This document shows, piece by piece, positions 24,512 to 33,450 of a stretch of DNA of 49,230 nucleotides. The position numbers and the translations under genes are program-made. A model generated the notes under the pieces. The model saw nothing but the letters and a program-made list of their open reading frames with translations. It did not search any database and was not told the DNA's origin. How positions within the stretch are numbered: position 1 is the stretch's first letter; each line of letters opens with the position of its first letter. The stretch is from Streptococcus sp. M334 (GTDB lineage Bacteria > Bacillota > Bacilli > Lactobacillales > Streptococcaceae), in NCBI RefSeq assembly GCF_000187745.1, contig NZ_GL732486.1, positions 827,553 through 876,782 of the forward strand, read 5' to 3'.

Positions 24512-25606
24512 TTATCCTTCCAAGGCTTGGCGCAAATCTGCAATCAAATCTCTAGCATCCTCAATCCCAATCGACAAGCGCAAGAGGTCATCTGTCAAAC
24601 CATAAGAATGGCGCACTTCTGCTGGAATATCAGCATGAGTTTGTGTCGTTGGATAAGTAATGAGACTCTCCACTCCACCCAAACTTTCCGCAAAAGAGAA
24701 GACCTTGAGGCTGTTCAAAATATGAGGAATGCGTGTTTCATCGGCTACTTTAAAGGAAATCATGCCCCCACGACCAGTATAGAGAACTTCCTTAACTGCT
24801 GGAGAATCCTTCAAAAAGGCAACCACTTCTTGGGCGTTAGCTGTTGAGCGCTCCATACGAAGAGACAAGGTCTTGAGACCACGAATCAACTGGTAGCTGT
24901 CAAATGGAGACAAGACTGCTCCTGTCGTATTGAGATTGTAGAAAAGCTTCTCATATAATTCTAAACTATTGGTCACAACCACTCCAGCCAAGACATCATT
25001 ATGCCCTGCTAGATACTTGGTTGCTGAATGGAGAACGATATCTGCTCCGTCTTCAATCGGACGTTGGTAGATAGGGCTATAGAAGGTATTATCCACCACC
25101 ACTTTAGCACCCTTAGCATGAGCTAATTTTGCTAGTTTTTCGATATCAAATTCCAACATCAAGGGATTGGTTGGCGTTTCGATATAGAGGACATCCACAT
25201 CCTTCTCCAACTCCCCAATCAACTCTTCTTCTGTATTGGCATAGGTAAAATGGAAACGGCCTTCCTGCTCAACTTGGTTGAACCAGCGGAAAGAACCACC
25301 GTAAAGGTCACGGACAGCCAAGATCTTACTTCCTACTGGAAAGACGCTAAAGGCCAGTACAATAGCTGACATACCTGAGCTAGTAGCTAGAGCATAGTCT
25401 GCTGACTCAATAGCCGCCAAGACTTCTTCTGCCTTAGTGCGAGTTGGGTTTTTGGTACGCGTATAGTCAAATCCAGTAGATTTACCAAACTCTGGATGCT
25501 GATAGGTCGTTGAAAAATGAAGCGGTGTCACCAAAGCTCCTGTCGCTTCATCTGATTTGATACCCGCCTGGGCCAAAATTGTGTTAATGTGTAATTCCTT
25601 GCTCAT
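24512..25606 (-). CDS. metB: Cystathionine gamma-synthase / trans-sulfuration enzyme
   Basis: A 364-residue Cys/Met-metabolism PLP enzyme, length typical. It shows the family pattern: NTILAQAGIKSDEATGALVTP at the start in part (NTILAQAGIKSDEATGA), TSSGMSAIVLAF, and the PLP lysine motif LHSATKYLAGHNDVLAG. It makes cystathionine from O-acyl-homoserine and cysteine; its partner malY follows at once. The upstream palindrome at 25683-25699 points to control by the MetR/MtaR methionine regulator. A GGAGG ribosome site precedes the ATG. Confidence 0.9.
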   Translation of the reverse strand: MSKELHINTILAQAGIKSDEATGALVTPLHFSTTYQHPEFGKSTGFDYTRTKNPTRTKAEEVLAAIESADYALATSSGMSAIVLAFSVFPVGSKILAVRDLYGGSFRWFNQVEQEGRFHFTYANTEEELIGELEKDVDVLYIETPTNPLMLEFDIEKLAKLAHAKGAKVVVDNTFYSPIYQRPIEDGADIVLHSATKYLAGHNDVLAGVVVTNSLELYEKLFYNLNTTGAVLSPFDSYQLIRGLKTLSLRMERSTANAQEVVAFLKDSPAVKEVLYTGRGGMISFKVADETRIPHILNSLKVFSFAESLGGVESLITYPTTQTHADIPAEVRHSYGLTDDLLRLSIGIEDARDLIADLRQALEG

Positions 25607-25632
25607 ACAATACCTCCAAATCTATAGTAACT

Positions 25633-25641
25633 ATTGTACCA
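25633..25641 (-). promoter_or_regulatory. Extended -10 promoter of metB-malY
   Basis: TGG-TACAAT on the minus strand, about 45 bases downstream of the MetR-type palindrome, with predicted start near 25626. No good -35 is visible, which fits an activator-dependent promoter. Confidence 0.6.
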
Positions 25642-25682
25642 CTTATTTTCATCAACTCATTTTCTTCTTTTCAAGAGCTAGT

Positions 25683-25699
25683 TATAGTTTCAAACTATA
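25683..25699. promoter_or_regulatory. MetR/MtaR-type operator upstream of metB
   Basis: TATAGTTTCAAACTATA is a perfect 17 bp interrupted palindrome. To my knowledge it equals the consensus described for the streptococcal LysR-type methionine regulator MetR/MtaR. It sits about 45 bases upstream of the -10 of metB, a normal position for a LysR-type activator. Confidence 0.85.
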
Positions 25700-25770
25700 G
25701 ACTTATCGAGTAAAGCTAAAAAGAATCCAGAAAAGCTTCCAAATTCTTTTGTGACAATGATTGCTAGGGT

Positions 25771-26226
25771 TTACTTTAACCGAAAGAAATCGTGTTGGGC
25801 TAAATAGTCATAATGGTCTTTGTTAAATTGATACTGGCCCACATGCTGACTAATCTGACCAACTTCCACGGAAAAAATATAGTCTTCATTTTGATAGTGC
25901 CAGTTCAGCCTAACTGTGTTCAAGACTGTCTTATAAGTAAAATCTTTAACTTGATTCCAAGGCATCTCTACGACTTGATTAGAATGATTTTCTGTTACAT
26001 CATTGATGTCCATCAAGTAGATTCCCTTAGGTGTGAATGCCAGAATCTTAGGCTTCACACTCGACTGAACATAGTAGGCTCCTCCTATAATGAAAAAATC
26101 AATAAAGGATTTCAGCCATGTCTTTTTCTTAAAAGCCATCAGAAAATTCCTTTGTCCTTCAATGTGGCAAGTTGAGAGAAATGATTCAATCTGTTTTTCT
26201 GTTGCAAACTCCATAATAGCGCCCAT
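25771..26226 (-). CDS. Hypothetical protein, PH-like fold possible
   Basis: A 151-residue protein not assigned to a family with confidence. It has a moderately hydrophobic stretch (SFIDFFIIGGAYYV, about 40-53), and its alternating strand pattern, with LAFTPKGIYLMDI and MPWNQVKDFTYK, resembles bacterial PH-like domains. The ATG at 26226 has a GGAGG ribosome site at the right distance. It stands between the metB operon and aliB. Confidence 0.65.
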   Translation of the reverse strand: MGAIMEFATEKQIESFLSTCHIEGQRNFLMAFKKKTWLKSFIDFFIIGGAYYVQSSVKPKILAFTPKGIYLMDINDVTENHSNQVVEMPWNQVKDFTYKTVLNTVRLNWHYQNEDYIFSVEVGQISQHVGQYQFNKDHYDYLAQHDFFRLK

Positions 26227-26539
26227 GATGTTACCTCCATAACGATTAGTAAACAGGCAGATAAGAACTCTTCACATAAAGAAGAACTTATCATTTGTTG
26301 CATTTTATCTTATTTTTTTAGTAGACAGCATCCCTCCTATAACATTACCCTAGCATGTGCATACTTCCATTAACGCTGGAAGAGACTTTCGAAAATAGTT
26401 TCTCACGTTTTTGTTATATTCATTATAACATAAATTTAATAAACCAATTAAAAAATGTAAGCACTTTTCTTCCAAATTCGCCATCATTCTATTAAAAAAC
26501 GACAGCTTCTTTCGAAACCATCGTTTTCTTGAAAAATCC
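26227..26539. other. Gap between aliB and the PH-like gene
   Basis: This gap holds an inverted repeat at 26260-26293 (arms GATAAGAACTCTTC and GAAGAACTTATC, imperfect in the middle) before the hypothetical gene, AT-rich sequence, and the aliB terminator at 26496-26527. A minus-strand open frame at 26350-26550 overlaps this terminator and shows no protein-like features. Confidence 0.5.
26496..26527 (-). terminator. Terminator of aliB
   Basis: On the minus strand AAAACGATGGTTTC pairs with GAAGCTGTCGTTTT with central mismatches and is followed by TTTTTTAAT. Confidence 0.65.
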
Positions 26540-28498
26540 TTATTTGACATGTTTTGCCAATTCTTCTTGGGCTTTTTTATTAGATTCTTCTTTTTCTTTC
26601 AACCATTTTTCTTTGGCTTTTTCATATTCGTCTTTCGTAACTGTCTTATCTTGTACTTTGAGGTATTTATATGATTCGACCCCTTTATTACCAGCTAATG
26701 AATACGGTGAAGAGAAAGGAACTGTTTTTCTCAATGTTGGTGTTCCGCCTAGTGAAACATTTGGAATTGCTAGAGAGCTATCTACCAACCAAGCTTGGGC
26801 ATCCGCATATTTTTCATAACGTTTAGCCGGATCTTGCTCCTTATTAGCTTCTTCCAACATTTGAGTGTAGACATCTAGTCCAACAGCCTTGGCTTTGTCA
26901 TTGGCTTCACCCGGCTCTAAACCTAGATTTTGCAACACTCCACCGGAATTAATATTAAAAATATCAAGGTAGCTTGATGGATCTTGATAGTCTGCGCTCC
27001 AGCCACCGTTGTATAGATCGTAATCCTTCTGAGCTGCAGTCTGAGCCAAATAGCTTGTATTATCAAAGTCTTCAGTAGAAAGTTGTTGAATATCAATTAC
27101 AACATTTTCTGCACCTAAGGCTGCTTCAATAGATTGCTTCATAGAATTTGCCTCTTGGACACCCTTTTTAGCAGCTTGGTCAACTGTCATGTCCAAGTGG
27201 ATAGGGAATTGGACTCCTTTAGCTTGGAGTTCTTTCTTAGCTTCAGCAAATTTATCCTTGGCTTTTTCAGCATTGTAGTATGGATCTTGAGCATCCGCAA
27301 AGTTGATGCCTTGCCATTCCTTACCATAGTTGACCATCTTAGAGGCTACTACTTCACCAAAGTCTTTTCCGTTGATACTTACGAAGTTTGGAGGAACAAC
27401 CAAGTTACGCAAAATCTTAGTTGCACCATCTTCTCCCTGAGATTGAGCCCCGTAGGCTGTACGATCATAGGCAAAGTTGATGGCTTGACGGAAGTTTTTG
27501 TTAAGAACCGCTTCCTGAGTCGATTTCTTTTCAGCATCACTTGTTTTTGAAGTGAATTTATAAGATTTTCTATCTAGGTTAAAGTTTAAGAAGTAAGAAG
27601 TTGCATTTTGCAAGCTATAGATGATATTGTCCTTATTCTTTTCTTTAATCCCTTCAAAGCTTGAACTATTTGGATAAAGACGAGCGTAGCTATAAGCCCC
27701 CTCGACAAAGTTACGAGCCAGTGCATCTTGGTCACTACCATCATAATAGGCCAATTTGACATCATCTACAAAGACATTTTTAGCATCCCAGTAGTTAGGA
27801 TTTTTCTTGAATTCGATGACAGATTTTGAAACAAAGGATTTCATCAAGAAAGGTCCATTATACAAAATGCTAGATGGGTCTACCTTCCCAAAATCATCCC
27901 CTTTTGATTTCAAGAAATCTGCATTGACTGGGAAGAGAATGGTTGAAGTTGTTTTTGAGTTCCAATAAGATTCTGGTCGTGTCAAGGTATATTGAACAGT
28001 TTGGTCATCAAGAGCCTTAACTCCGACAGTTGAAAAGTCGCTTGTTTTACCAGTGATATAGTCATCTAAACCAGCAACGGATTCTTGCACTAAGTACAAG
28101 GCTTCTGATTTTTTATCAGCCGCATATTTCAAACCAGTGACAAAATCTTGGGCAGTTACAGGAGCATATTCATCTCCATCTGCAGTATACCATTTAGCAT
28201 CTTTCCGCAGTTTATAGGTATAGGTCAAACCGTCTTGAGAAACACTCCAATCCTCTGCCAAAGATGGAATATAGTTTCCATACTGGTCATTTTCCATGAG
28301 ACCATCTACCAGATTGGTCACAATATCATTGGTTGTTGCACGGTTTTCTGCTAGATAATTCAAACTTGATGGGTCACTTACGTAAACATAGTTATATGTT
28401 TTTGACGCCGTGCTAGAACTTCCACACGCGCTTAATAAAATACCTGCACTTAAAACGATACCTGCAAGTGCTGCATACTTGGCCTTAGACTGTTTCAT
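26540..28498 (-). CDS. aliB: Oligopeptide-binding lipoprotein of the AliA/AliB/AmiA family
   Basis: A 652-residue extracellular solute-binding protein (SBP family 5). The signal peptide ends with lipobox LSAC (lipidated Cys 25), followed by the peptide-binding fold with VSDPSSLNYLAENRATT near the start. Length and position next to the MurJ and MurE genes match pneumococcal AliB. No permease or ATPase is adjacent; in pneumococcus these receptors feed the AmiCDEF transporter encoded elsewhere. A consensus promoter precedes the gene. Confidence 0.93.
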   Translation of the reverse strand: MKQSKAKYAALAGIVLSAGILLSACGSSSTASKTYNYVYVSDPSSLNYLAENRATTNDIVTNLVDGLMENDQYGNYIPSLAEDWSVSQDGLTYTYKLRKDAKWYTADGDEYAPVTAQDFVTGLKYAADKKSEALYLVQESVAGLDDYITGKTSDFSTVGVKALDDQTVQYTLTRPESYWNSKTTSTILFPVNADFLKSKGDDFGKVDPSSILYNGPFLMKSFVSKSVIEFKKNPNYWDAKNVFVDDVKLAYYDGSDQDALARNFVEGAYSYARLYPNSSSFEGIKEKNKDNIIYSLQNATSYFLNFNLDRKSYKFTSKTSDAEKKSTQEAVLNKNFRQAINFAYDRTAYGAQSQGEDGATKILRNLVVPPNFVSINGKDFGEVVASKMVNYGKEWQGINFADAQDPYYNAEKAKDKFAEAKKELQAKGVQFPIHLDMTVDQAAKKGVQEANSMKQSIEAALGAENVVIDIQQLSTEDFDNTSYLAQTAAQKDYDLYNGGWSADYQDPSSYLDIFNINSGGVLQNLGLEPGEANDKAKAVGLDVYTQMLEEANKEQDPAKRYEKYADAQAWLVDSSLAIPNVSLGGTPTLRKTVPFSSPYSLAGNKGVESYKYLKVQDKTVTKDEYEKAKEKWLKEKEESNKKAQEELAKHVK

Positions 28499-28530
28499 CT
28501 CCAGAACCTCCTGATTTAAATATTTGTCTT

Positions 28531-28559
28531 ATTATACAACTTGGGTTTTATTTAGTCAA
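28531..28559 (-). promoter_or_regulatory. Consensus promoter of aliB
   Basis: -35 TTGACT (28554-28559), 17 bases, -10 TATAAT (28531-28536) on the minus strand. Predicted start is near 28524. Confidence 0.85.
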
Positions 28560-28637
28560 TAGTTTTTTAAGTAAAATTTAAGAAAAATAAAATTACCATC
28601 TACAAACTTTAGTTATCATTCTACAAATTAATAAAAA

Positions 28638-28685
28638 AGAGAATAATTTGAACATTTCATGGTAGAAATGTTCAAATTATCCCTT
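28638..28685. terminator. Bidirectional terminator between murJ and aliB
   Basis: A long stem (AATAATTTGAACATTTC pairing with GAAATGTTCAAATTAT) with A runs on one side and T runs on the other terminates the murJ transcript and could also work on the opposite strand. Confidence 0.8.
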
Positions 28686-28703
28686 TTATTTATCAATGTT
28701 TTT

Positions 28704-30326
28704 TTAAGTTAACTTTAATTTGATTCGTAAGCGATCTGCTTGGGCTTTTCCAATCACCTTATCCAACAAACGGGTACGGAGACTCATAACTCCATAAACA
28801 CCTCCACCCATGGCACCGACAAGGGCTACATATAGGAAACTCCACAAACGTCCACTTGGTTGGAAGACAAATCCTAAAATCCACTGCAATGTCCCAACTA
28901 CTAGAAACATGAAAAGAGTTAACAAACTGATTAAAATGGTTCGTTTCAAAATCACCTTGCGCTTAACACCAGTTACCTTGCAAATGTCTCGATACATCAA
29001 AACATTAGGAATAATGAGGCCGATGGTTGTGGAAATCAAAGGTCCATAACTGTGAAAGAGAGCAATGGTTGGCAGTTGTAAGACCAGCTTGGCAATGGAA
29101 CCATAGATAAAATAGAGAACGGCCTTGCGGTTGCGGAACATGGCTTGAAGCATTGGAGACAAAACCATGTACAAGCCTAAAATAGTAGACTGTAAAACTG
29201 CAAAGACAAACAAGCCCATAGCCAAACTATCTGGCTTGCCATAGAAGACTGTATAAAGAGGTTCTCCTACCATGACTACTCCAACCGTTGCTGGTAGCAA
29301 GAATAGGAAAAGCATAGTGATGCTGTCCTGAACTAGACGAGAAGCCGCCTTCAAGTCCCCCTTGACATAGTTTTCAGTCAACAATGGTAAACCGACACTC
29401 CCAATCGAAACCCCAACAGAAATCAAAATCATAGTAATCTTATTAGGATTGGCTGAGAAATAAGAAAACATGACAACCAAGTCTTCATTACTATAGTTGG
29501 TAAACCAACTCATACTATTGATAAAGGTCATCTGGTCCAAAATCTGGAAAAGCTGGATAGCAGACCCTGTCAGGATAAAAGGAATGGCTTCCTTAATGGT
29601 GTCGATCAAAAGACGCTTGCTGTTAATTTTATCCCTTGTTTCAAATACTCTTTTGAGTAACCCTTCTTGAGCAAGGAAATAAATCAAAACTGCAAAACTG
29701 GCTAGCATACCGACAAAGGCAGCAAAGGTGGATTGGGTAACCGCTGCTAGATAATCTCCTGAGCCCATTTTCATAATCATAAAGGTAGCTAAGAGCATCC
29801 AAATAACACGAATGACCTGCTCAGCGATTTGGCTCATGGCATAAGGTTTCAGGTTATTCATCCCTTGGAAGAAGCCTCGGATAACACTCATAGATGGGAA
29901 AATCAAGACCGCCCAAGCCAAACTCTGCATGATTGGGATCAAGTCTTTCCCTACACCCGACAAGTCTGCTAGCCAAGGAGCAAAGACATACAAGACCAAA
30001 GCAAAGACCAGACCTAGTCCTGTCATAAAGCCTAAAAAGCTCCGAATCAAGGCAAAGCTATGCTCTTCTTCTCGCATGGTATTATACTTGGCCACTTGCT
30101 TGGCCACCGCAACTGGAATACCCGCTGTTGAAATCAGCAAGAACCAAGCATAGATATTGTAGCCCATGGTAAAGAGACCATTTGCTGTAGCCGCATAAGA
30201 CCCCATCCAGATATACCAAGGGATGATATAAATGGCACCGAGTAGACGACTGATAAAGTTACTAGCCGTTAGCCAAGCAGTCCCCCGTAACATCTGGGCC
30301 TGCTGGTGATTGTTTTCGTTAGACAT
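28704..30326 (-). CDS. murJ: MurJ-type lipid II flippase / polysaccharide transporter (YtgP)
   Basis: A 540-residue polytopic protein of the MOP (MVF/Wzx-like) superfamily with about fourteen membrane helices. It opens LRGTAWLTASNFISRLLGAI, a typical start of this family, and has FPSMSVIRGFFQGMNNLKPYA in part (SVIRGFFQGMNNLKP) as the conserved loop seen in YtgP. YtgP proteins carry the MurJ lipid II flipping role in Firmicutes. It is divergent from murE with 105 bases between, which groups a precursor ligase with a precursor flippase. Confidence 0.85.
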   Translation of the reverse strand: MSNENNHQQAQMLRGTAWLTASNFISRLLGAIYIIPWYIWMGSYAATANGLFTMGYNIYAWFLLISTAGIPVAVAKQVAKYNTMREEEHSFALIRSFLGFMTGLGLVFALVLYVFAPWLADLSGVGKDLIPIMQSLAWAVLIFPSMSVIRGFFQGMNNLKPYAMSQIAEQVIRVIWMLLATFMIMKMGSGDYLAAVTQSTFAAFVGMLASFAVLIYFLAQEGLLKRVFETRDKINSKRLLIDTIKEAIPFILTGSAIQLFQILDQMTFINSMSWFTNYSNEDLVVMFSYFSANPNKITMILISVGVSIGSVGLPLLTENYVKGDLKAASRLVQDSITMLFLFLLPATVGVVMVGEPLYTVFYGKPDSLAMGLFVFAVLQSTILGLYMVLSPMLQAMFRNRKAVLYFIYGSIAKLVLQLPTIALFHSYGPLISTTIGLIIPNVLMYRDICKVTGVKRKVILKRTILISLLTLFMFLVVGTLQWILGFVFQPSGRLWSFLYVALVGAMGGGVYGVMSLRTRLLDKVIGKAQADRLRIKLKLT

Positions 30327-30395
30327 AGATTCCTCATTTAATTTTAATCACTAGGAAAAATTCCTCATCTTCCATTATAAACTTTTCCTTGTCAC

Positions 30396-30424
30396 TTGTA
30401 AATTTACGACTTTCGGTTTACAAT
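30396..30424 (+). promoter_or_regulatory. Promoter of murE abutting its start codon
   Basis: -35 TTGTAA (30396-30401), 17 bases, -10 TACAAT (30419-30424). The geometry puts the transcription start at about 30431, one base before the murE ATG, and no Shine-Dalgarno sequence is present. Confidence 0.6.
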
Positions 30425-30431
30425 AGAAAGT

Positions 30432-31877
30432 ATGATTAAGATTGAAACCGTATTAGATATTTTAAAGAAAGATGGTCTCTTCCGTGAGATTATCGACCAA
30501 GGACATTATCACTACAACTACAGCCATGTCGTATTTGACACCATCTGCTATGATAGCCGCAAGGCCAAAGAGAAGAGCCTCTTTTTCGTCAAGGGTGCTG
30601 CCTTTAAAAAGGAATTTCTGATTTCTGCCATCTCTCAAGGCCTCGGTTGGTATGTGGCTGAAGAAGACTATGAAGTTGGTATTCCTGCTATTATCGTCAG
30701 CGATATCAAGAAAGCCATGAGTTTGGTAGCTATGGAATTTTATGGAAATCCACAGGAAAAACTCAAACTCCTTGCCTTTACTGGTACTAAGGGTAAAACA
30801 ACAGCAGCCTATTTCGCTTATAACATCTTATCTCAAGGGCATCGACCTGCTATGCTCTCGACCATGAACACAACTCTAGATGGCAAGACTTTCTTTAAGT
30901 CTGCATTAACAACCCCTGAGAGTATTGATCTCTTTGATATGATGAATCAGGCTGTGCAAAATGACCGTACCCACCTCATCATGGAAGTATCCAGTCAGGC
31001 CTATCTGGTCAAACGTGTCTATGGTCTAACCTTTGATGTGGGAGTTTTCCTCAATATCAGTCCAGACCATATCGGCCCGATTGAACACCCTAGCTTTGAA
31101 GACTACTTCTACCACAAGCGTCTCTTGATGAAAAATAGCCGAGCAGTCATCATTAACAGTGACATGGACCACTTCTCTGTACTAAAAGAACAAGTCGCAG
31201 ATCAAGACCATGATTTCTACGGTAGCCAGTCTGATAACCAAATCGAGAATTCCAAAGCCTTTAGCTTTTCAGCTAGAGGTAAACTCGCTGGAGATTATGA
31301 TATTCAACTCATTGGACACTTCAACCAAGAAAATGCCGTTGCTGCTGGACTTGCTTGCCTCCGTCTCGGAGCTAGTCTTGAGGACATCAAAAAAGGAATC
31401 GCTGCAACCCGTGTTCCTGGTCGTATGGAAGTCCTCACTCAGAAAAATGGAGCAAAGGTTTTTATCGACTATGCACACAATGGTGACAGTCTCAAAAAAC
31501 TAATCAATGTTGTAGAAACTCATCAAACTGGAAAGATTGCTCTGGTGTTAGGTTCGACAGGGAATAAGGGAGAAAGCCGTCGTAAGGACTTTGGCCTCCT
31601 CCTTAATCAACACCCTGAGATTCAAGTCTTTCTGACTGCTGATGACCCCAACTATGAAGACCCAATGGCCATTGCAGATGAAATTAGTAGCTATATCAAT
31701 CATCCTGTTGAAAAAATTGCGGATCGCCAAGAAGCCATCAAGGCAGCTATGGCTATCACAAATCACGAATTAGATGCTGTCATTATCGCCGGTAAGGGAG
31801 CCGATTGCTACCAAATCGTCCAAGGCAAGAAAGAAGCCTATCCAGGAGATGCAGCCGTCGCAGAAAATTATTTATAA
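30432..31877 (+). CDS. murE: UDP-MurNAc-tripeptide synthetase, L-lysine-adding
   Basis: A 481-residue Mur ligase that adds L-lysine to UDP-MurNAc-L-Ala-D-Glu. The ATP loop is [16 protein letters not shown], the Mur motif is [11 protein letters not shown], and DDPNYEDP in place of DNPR marks the lysine-specific rather than diaminopimelate-specific enzyme. Length and start ([15 protein letters not shown]) match the pneumococcal enzyme. It is one of only two genes on the plus strand here, divergent from murJ, and is closed by a bidirectional terminator. Confidence 0.96.
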   Translation: MIKIETVLDILKKDGLFREIIDQGHYHYNYSHVVFDTICYDSRKAKEKSLFFVKGAAFKKEFLISAISQGLGWYVAEEDYEVGIPAIIVSDIKKAMSLVAMEFYGNPQEKLKLLAFTGTKGKTTAAYFAYNILSQGHRPAMLSTMNTTLDGKTFFKSALTTPESIDLFDMMNQAVQNDRTHLIMEVSSQAYLVKRVYGLTFDVGVFLNISPDHIGPIEHPSFEDYFYHKRLLMKNSRAVIINSDMDHFSVLKEQVADQDHDFYGSQSDNQIENSKAFSFSARGKLAGDYDIQLIGHFNQENAVAAGLACLRLGASLEDIKKGIAATRVPGRMEVLTQKNGAKVFIDYAHNGDSLKKLINVVETHQTGKIALVLGSTGNKGESRRKDFGLLLNQHPEIQVFLTADDPNYEDPMAIADEISSYINHPVEKIADRQEAIKAAMAITNHELDAVIIAGKGADCYQIVQGKKEAYPGDAAVAENYL

Positions 31878-31884
31878 GATAGTA

Positions 31885-31918
31885 AAAAAATCAAGGGAAA
31901 TGAAACCCTTGATTTTTT
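31885..31918. terminator. Bidirectional terminator between murE and csbD
   Basis: Perfect arms AAAAAATCAAGGG / CCCTTGATTTTTT with an eight-base loop serve the converging murE and csbD-like genes. Confidence 0.92.
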
Positions 31919-31924
31919 CTATTT

Positions 31925-32116
31925 TTATTTAAAAGCGTTTTTCAAACCTTCAACGGCACCTTCTACAGCACCTTTAGCATCTTCAACTACTTCTTTTGCC
32001 TTAGCAACTGTCTTTTCTACAGCGCCTTCTGCTTCAGTCTTGCCATCTCCAGTAACTTTACCAAATCCTTCTTTGATAGCGCCTGTTGCTTGTTCCAATT
32101 TGTTTTCAAGTGACAT
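31925..32116 (-). CDS. CsbD-like stress protein
   Basis: A 63-residue, Ala/Glu/Lys-rich helical protein with the CsbD opening [21 protein letters not shown], shown here as [17 protein letters not shown]. CsbD proteins are general-stress proteins of unknown mechanism. The ATG at 32116 has an AAAGGAG ribosome site; an in-frame start 26 codons upstream would put that site inside the gene. A duplicated EGAVE / [11 protein letters not shown] pattern fills the C-terminal half. Confidence 0.88.
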   Translation of the reverse strand: MSLENKLEQATGAIKEGFGKVTGDGKTEAEGAVEKTVAKAKEVVEDAKGAVEGAVEGLKNAFK

Positions 32117-32165
32117 ATGATTGTCTCCTTTAATTTTATTCCGATATGTGTTACCGGTTACATAT

Positions 32166-32194
32166 AGTTTATACCGAATACTAAGGAAAGTCAA
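32166..32194 (-). promoter_or_regulatory. Promoter of the csbD-like gene
   Basis: -35 TTGACT (32189-32194), 17 bases, -10 TAAACT (32166-32171) on the minus strand; TATAAA two bases earlier is an alternative -10 at 15 bases. Confidence 0.55.
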
Positions 32195-32217
32195 ATAATG
32201 TGCTCAGAAACAAGAAA

Positions 32218-32868
32218 TCAGTCCAAGTATAAAGTTAATCTTTCCTTATCCAAATCGATAGCCAACTCATACTTTCCATCTTCATTTTGGACAATATAAC
32301 CTAGGACAACTAAACTGTCCACAAAGATATCACGGCGTTTCTGCATAAGCTGGTCTTTTTTGAGAAATTTCAACAAAAAAGTCGTCATATATTTGAGAGC
32401 ATACTCAGGATTGAGATCTCCCAAAATGTCATAGAGATCCTGCTGTTTTTCTGTCAAAGGATACTGATGTTTGACCTTGTAGAAATAATTGGAAAGGGTC
32501 ATTTTTGTTCTCGCAAAGTCTGTCTTTTCAACTAAAATAGCAGCATTGGTTTGATTGCGCAATTCCGTCTCAAAACTCTGCTCTAACAAGGTTTGATAGA
32601 CCGGACTATCTTCGCTGACAAAAATCTCTTGATCCAGTTCGAGACTATCGAGTGATTCAAGCATAGGAAGATTAAGGTAATAACGCTTATTTTCTCGTAG
32701 AATCAAACCTGCCTTTATATACTCTTCCATGAGTTTGTCAACTGCTACATCTGGAAACTTGGCCTTAATTTCCCGTAGAATCACATCATCATGCTGATCC
32801 AGATAGCGGATCAATTCTCTAAAAAATGGCTGTCTCGTCAAACGAGATGGATTAAAAATCTGAATCAT
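32218..32868 (-). CDS. DUF1803 family protein
   Basis: A 216-residue cytoplasmic protein of the DUF1803 family, found mainly in streptococci, with the opening NPSRLTRQPFFRELIRYLDQ. It has no membrane segment or catalytic motif that I can identify; the N-terminal third looks like a winged-helix (VILREIKAKFPDVAVDKLMEEYIKAGLI), which could bind DNA (inference). It overlaps the preceding amidase gene by 17 bp. Confidence 0.75.
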   Translation of the reverse strand: MIQIFNPSRLTRQPFFRELIRYLDQHDDVILREIKAKFPDVAVDKLMEEYIKAGLILRENKRYYLNLPMLESLDSLELDQEIFVSEDSPVYQTLLEQSFETELRNQTNAAILVEKTDFARTKMTLSNYFYKVKHQYPLTEKQQDLYDILGDLNPEYALKYMTTFLLKFLKKDQLMQKRRDIFVDSLVVLGYIVQNEDGKYELAIDLDKERLTLYLD

Positions 32869-33364
32869 GAAGATTCCTTTCTTTACTTTCTAACAGAGGC
32901 GATGCTGCCAATTGATTGGGATTGGTACCGGGCTGGTTCAGAGGAACGGGCAAACCTAGTTCTCTATAATACTCTCTCCAAAAATCACTAATCTCCTGCT
33001 CCCCATCTCCAAATTTCATAGGTATGGTCTCAAAAATCGGTAGGATTTCTGCCATGTACTGGGAACAGTAAAAACCTTCTCCATCTGGATAGAAAGAAGC
33101 ATTATAAGGAGCTCCCAGATGTTTGCTAGCTTTTTCCTTCACAGACTGGATATCCATTTCTGGGTAAACATAGAGGTCGTAAAAATGATTGGACTCAAAG
33201 AAGTCTGCCGGTTCTTGACAGACAACACCAGCCTGTCCACTAGCGTGGTAAATCATCCCATCCAAACAAATCGCAACATGGTTATAGTTGCCTGTGGAAG
33301 TCTGGATGGCCTGCCCCATATCTGACTCATCTCTCACAAAAATCAAATCGCCATTTTCTAACAT
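32852..33364 (-). CDS. YiiX/YebB-like permuted papain-fold amidase (NlpC/P60 superfamily)
   Basis: A 170-residue protein with circularly permuted papain-like motifs: the GDLIFVRD opening, the catalytic His in NYNHVAICLDG and the catalytic Cys in GFYCSQYMAEIL. Such proteins act as amidases or lipid/peptide hydrolases, but the substrate of this subgroup is not known. There is no signal peptide, so it is probably cytoplasmic. It is followed by the DUF1803 gene with overlap, so the two are probably functionally linked. Confidence 0.8.
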   Translation of the reverse strand: MLENGDLIFVRDESDMGQAIQTSTGNYNHVAICLDGMIYHASGQAGVVCQEPADFFESNHFYDLYVYPEMDIQSVKEKASKHLGAPYNASFYPDGEGFYCSQYMAEILPIFETIPMKFGDGEQEISDFWREYYRELGLPVPLNQPGTNPNQLAASPLLESKERNLHDSDF

Positions 33365-33380
33365 GCTTCACTCCTAGAAA

Positions 33381-33402
33381 AAAAGGAGCCGAAACTCCTT
33401 TT
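33381..33402 (-). terminator. Terminator of ppaC
   Basis: Perfect arms AAAAGGAG / CTCCTTTT with a six-base loop, followed by seven T on the minus strand. Confidence 0.85.
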
Positions 33403-33450
33403 GATATAAGTCAAACTAGCCTGTTCTAATTTGAATTAACACTCAAAATC

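Noticed and set aside
26350..26550. A 66-residue minus-strand frame after the PH-like gene
   Set aside because: It overlaps the aliB terminator and the aliB 3' end, with no ribosome site or family.
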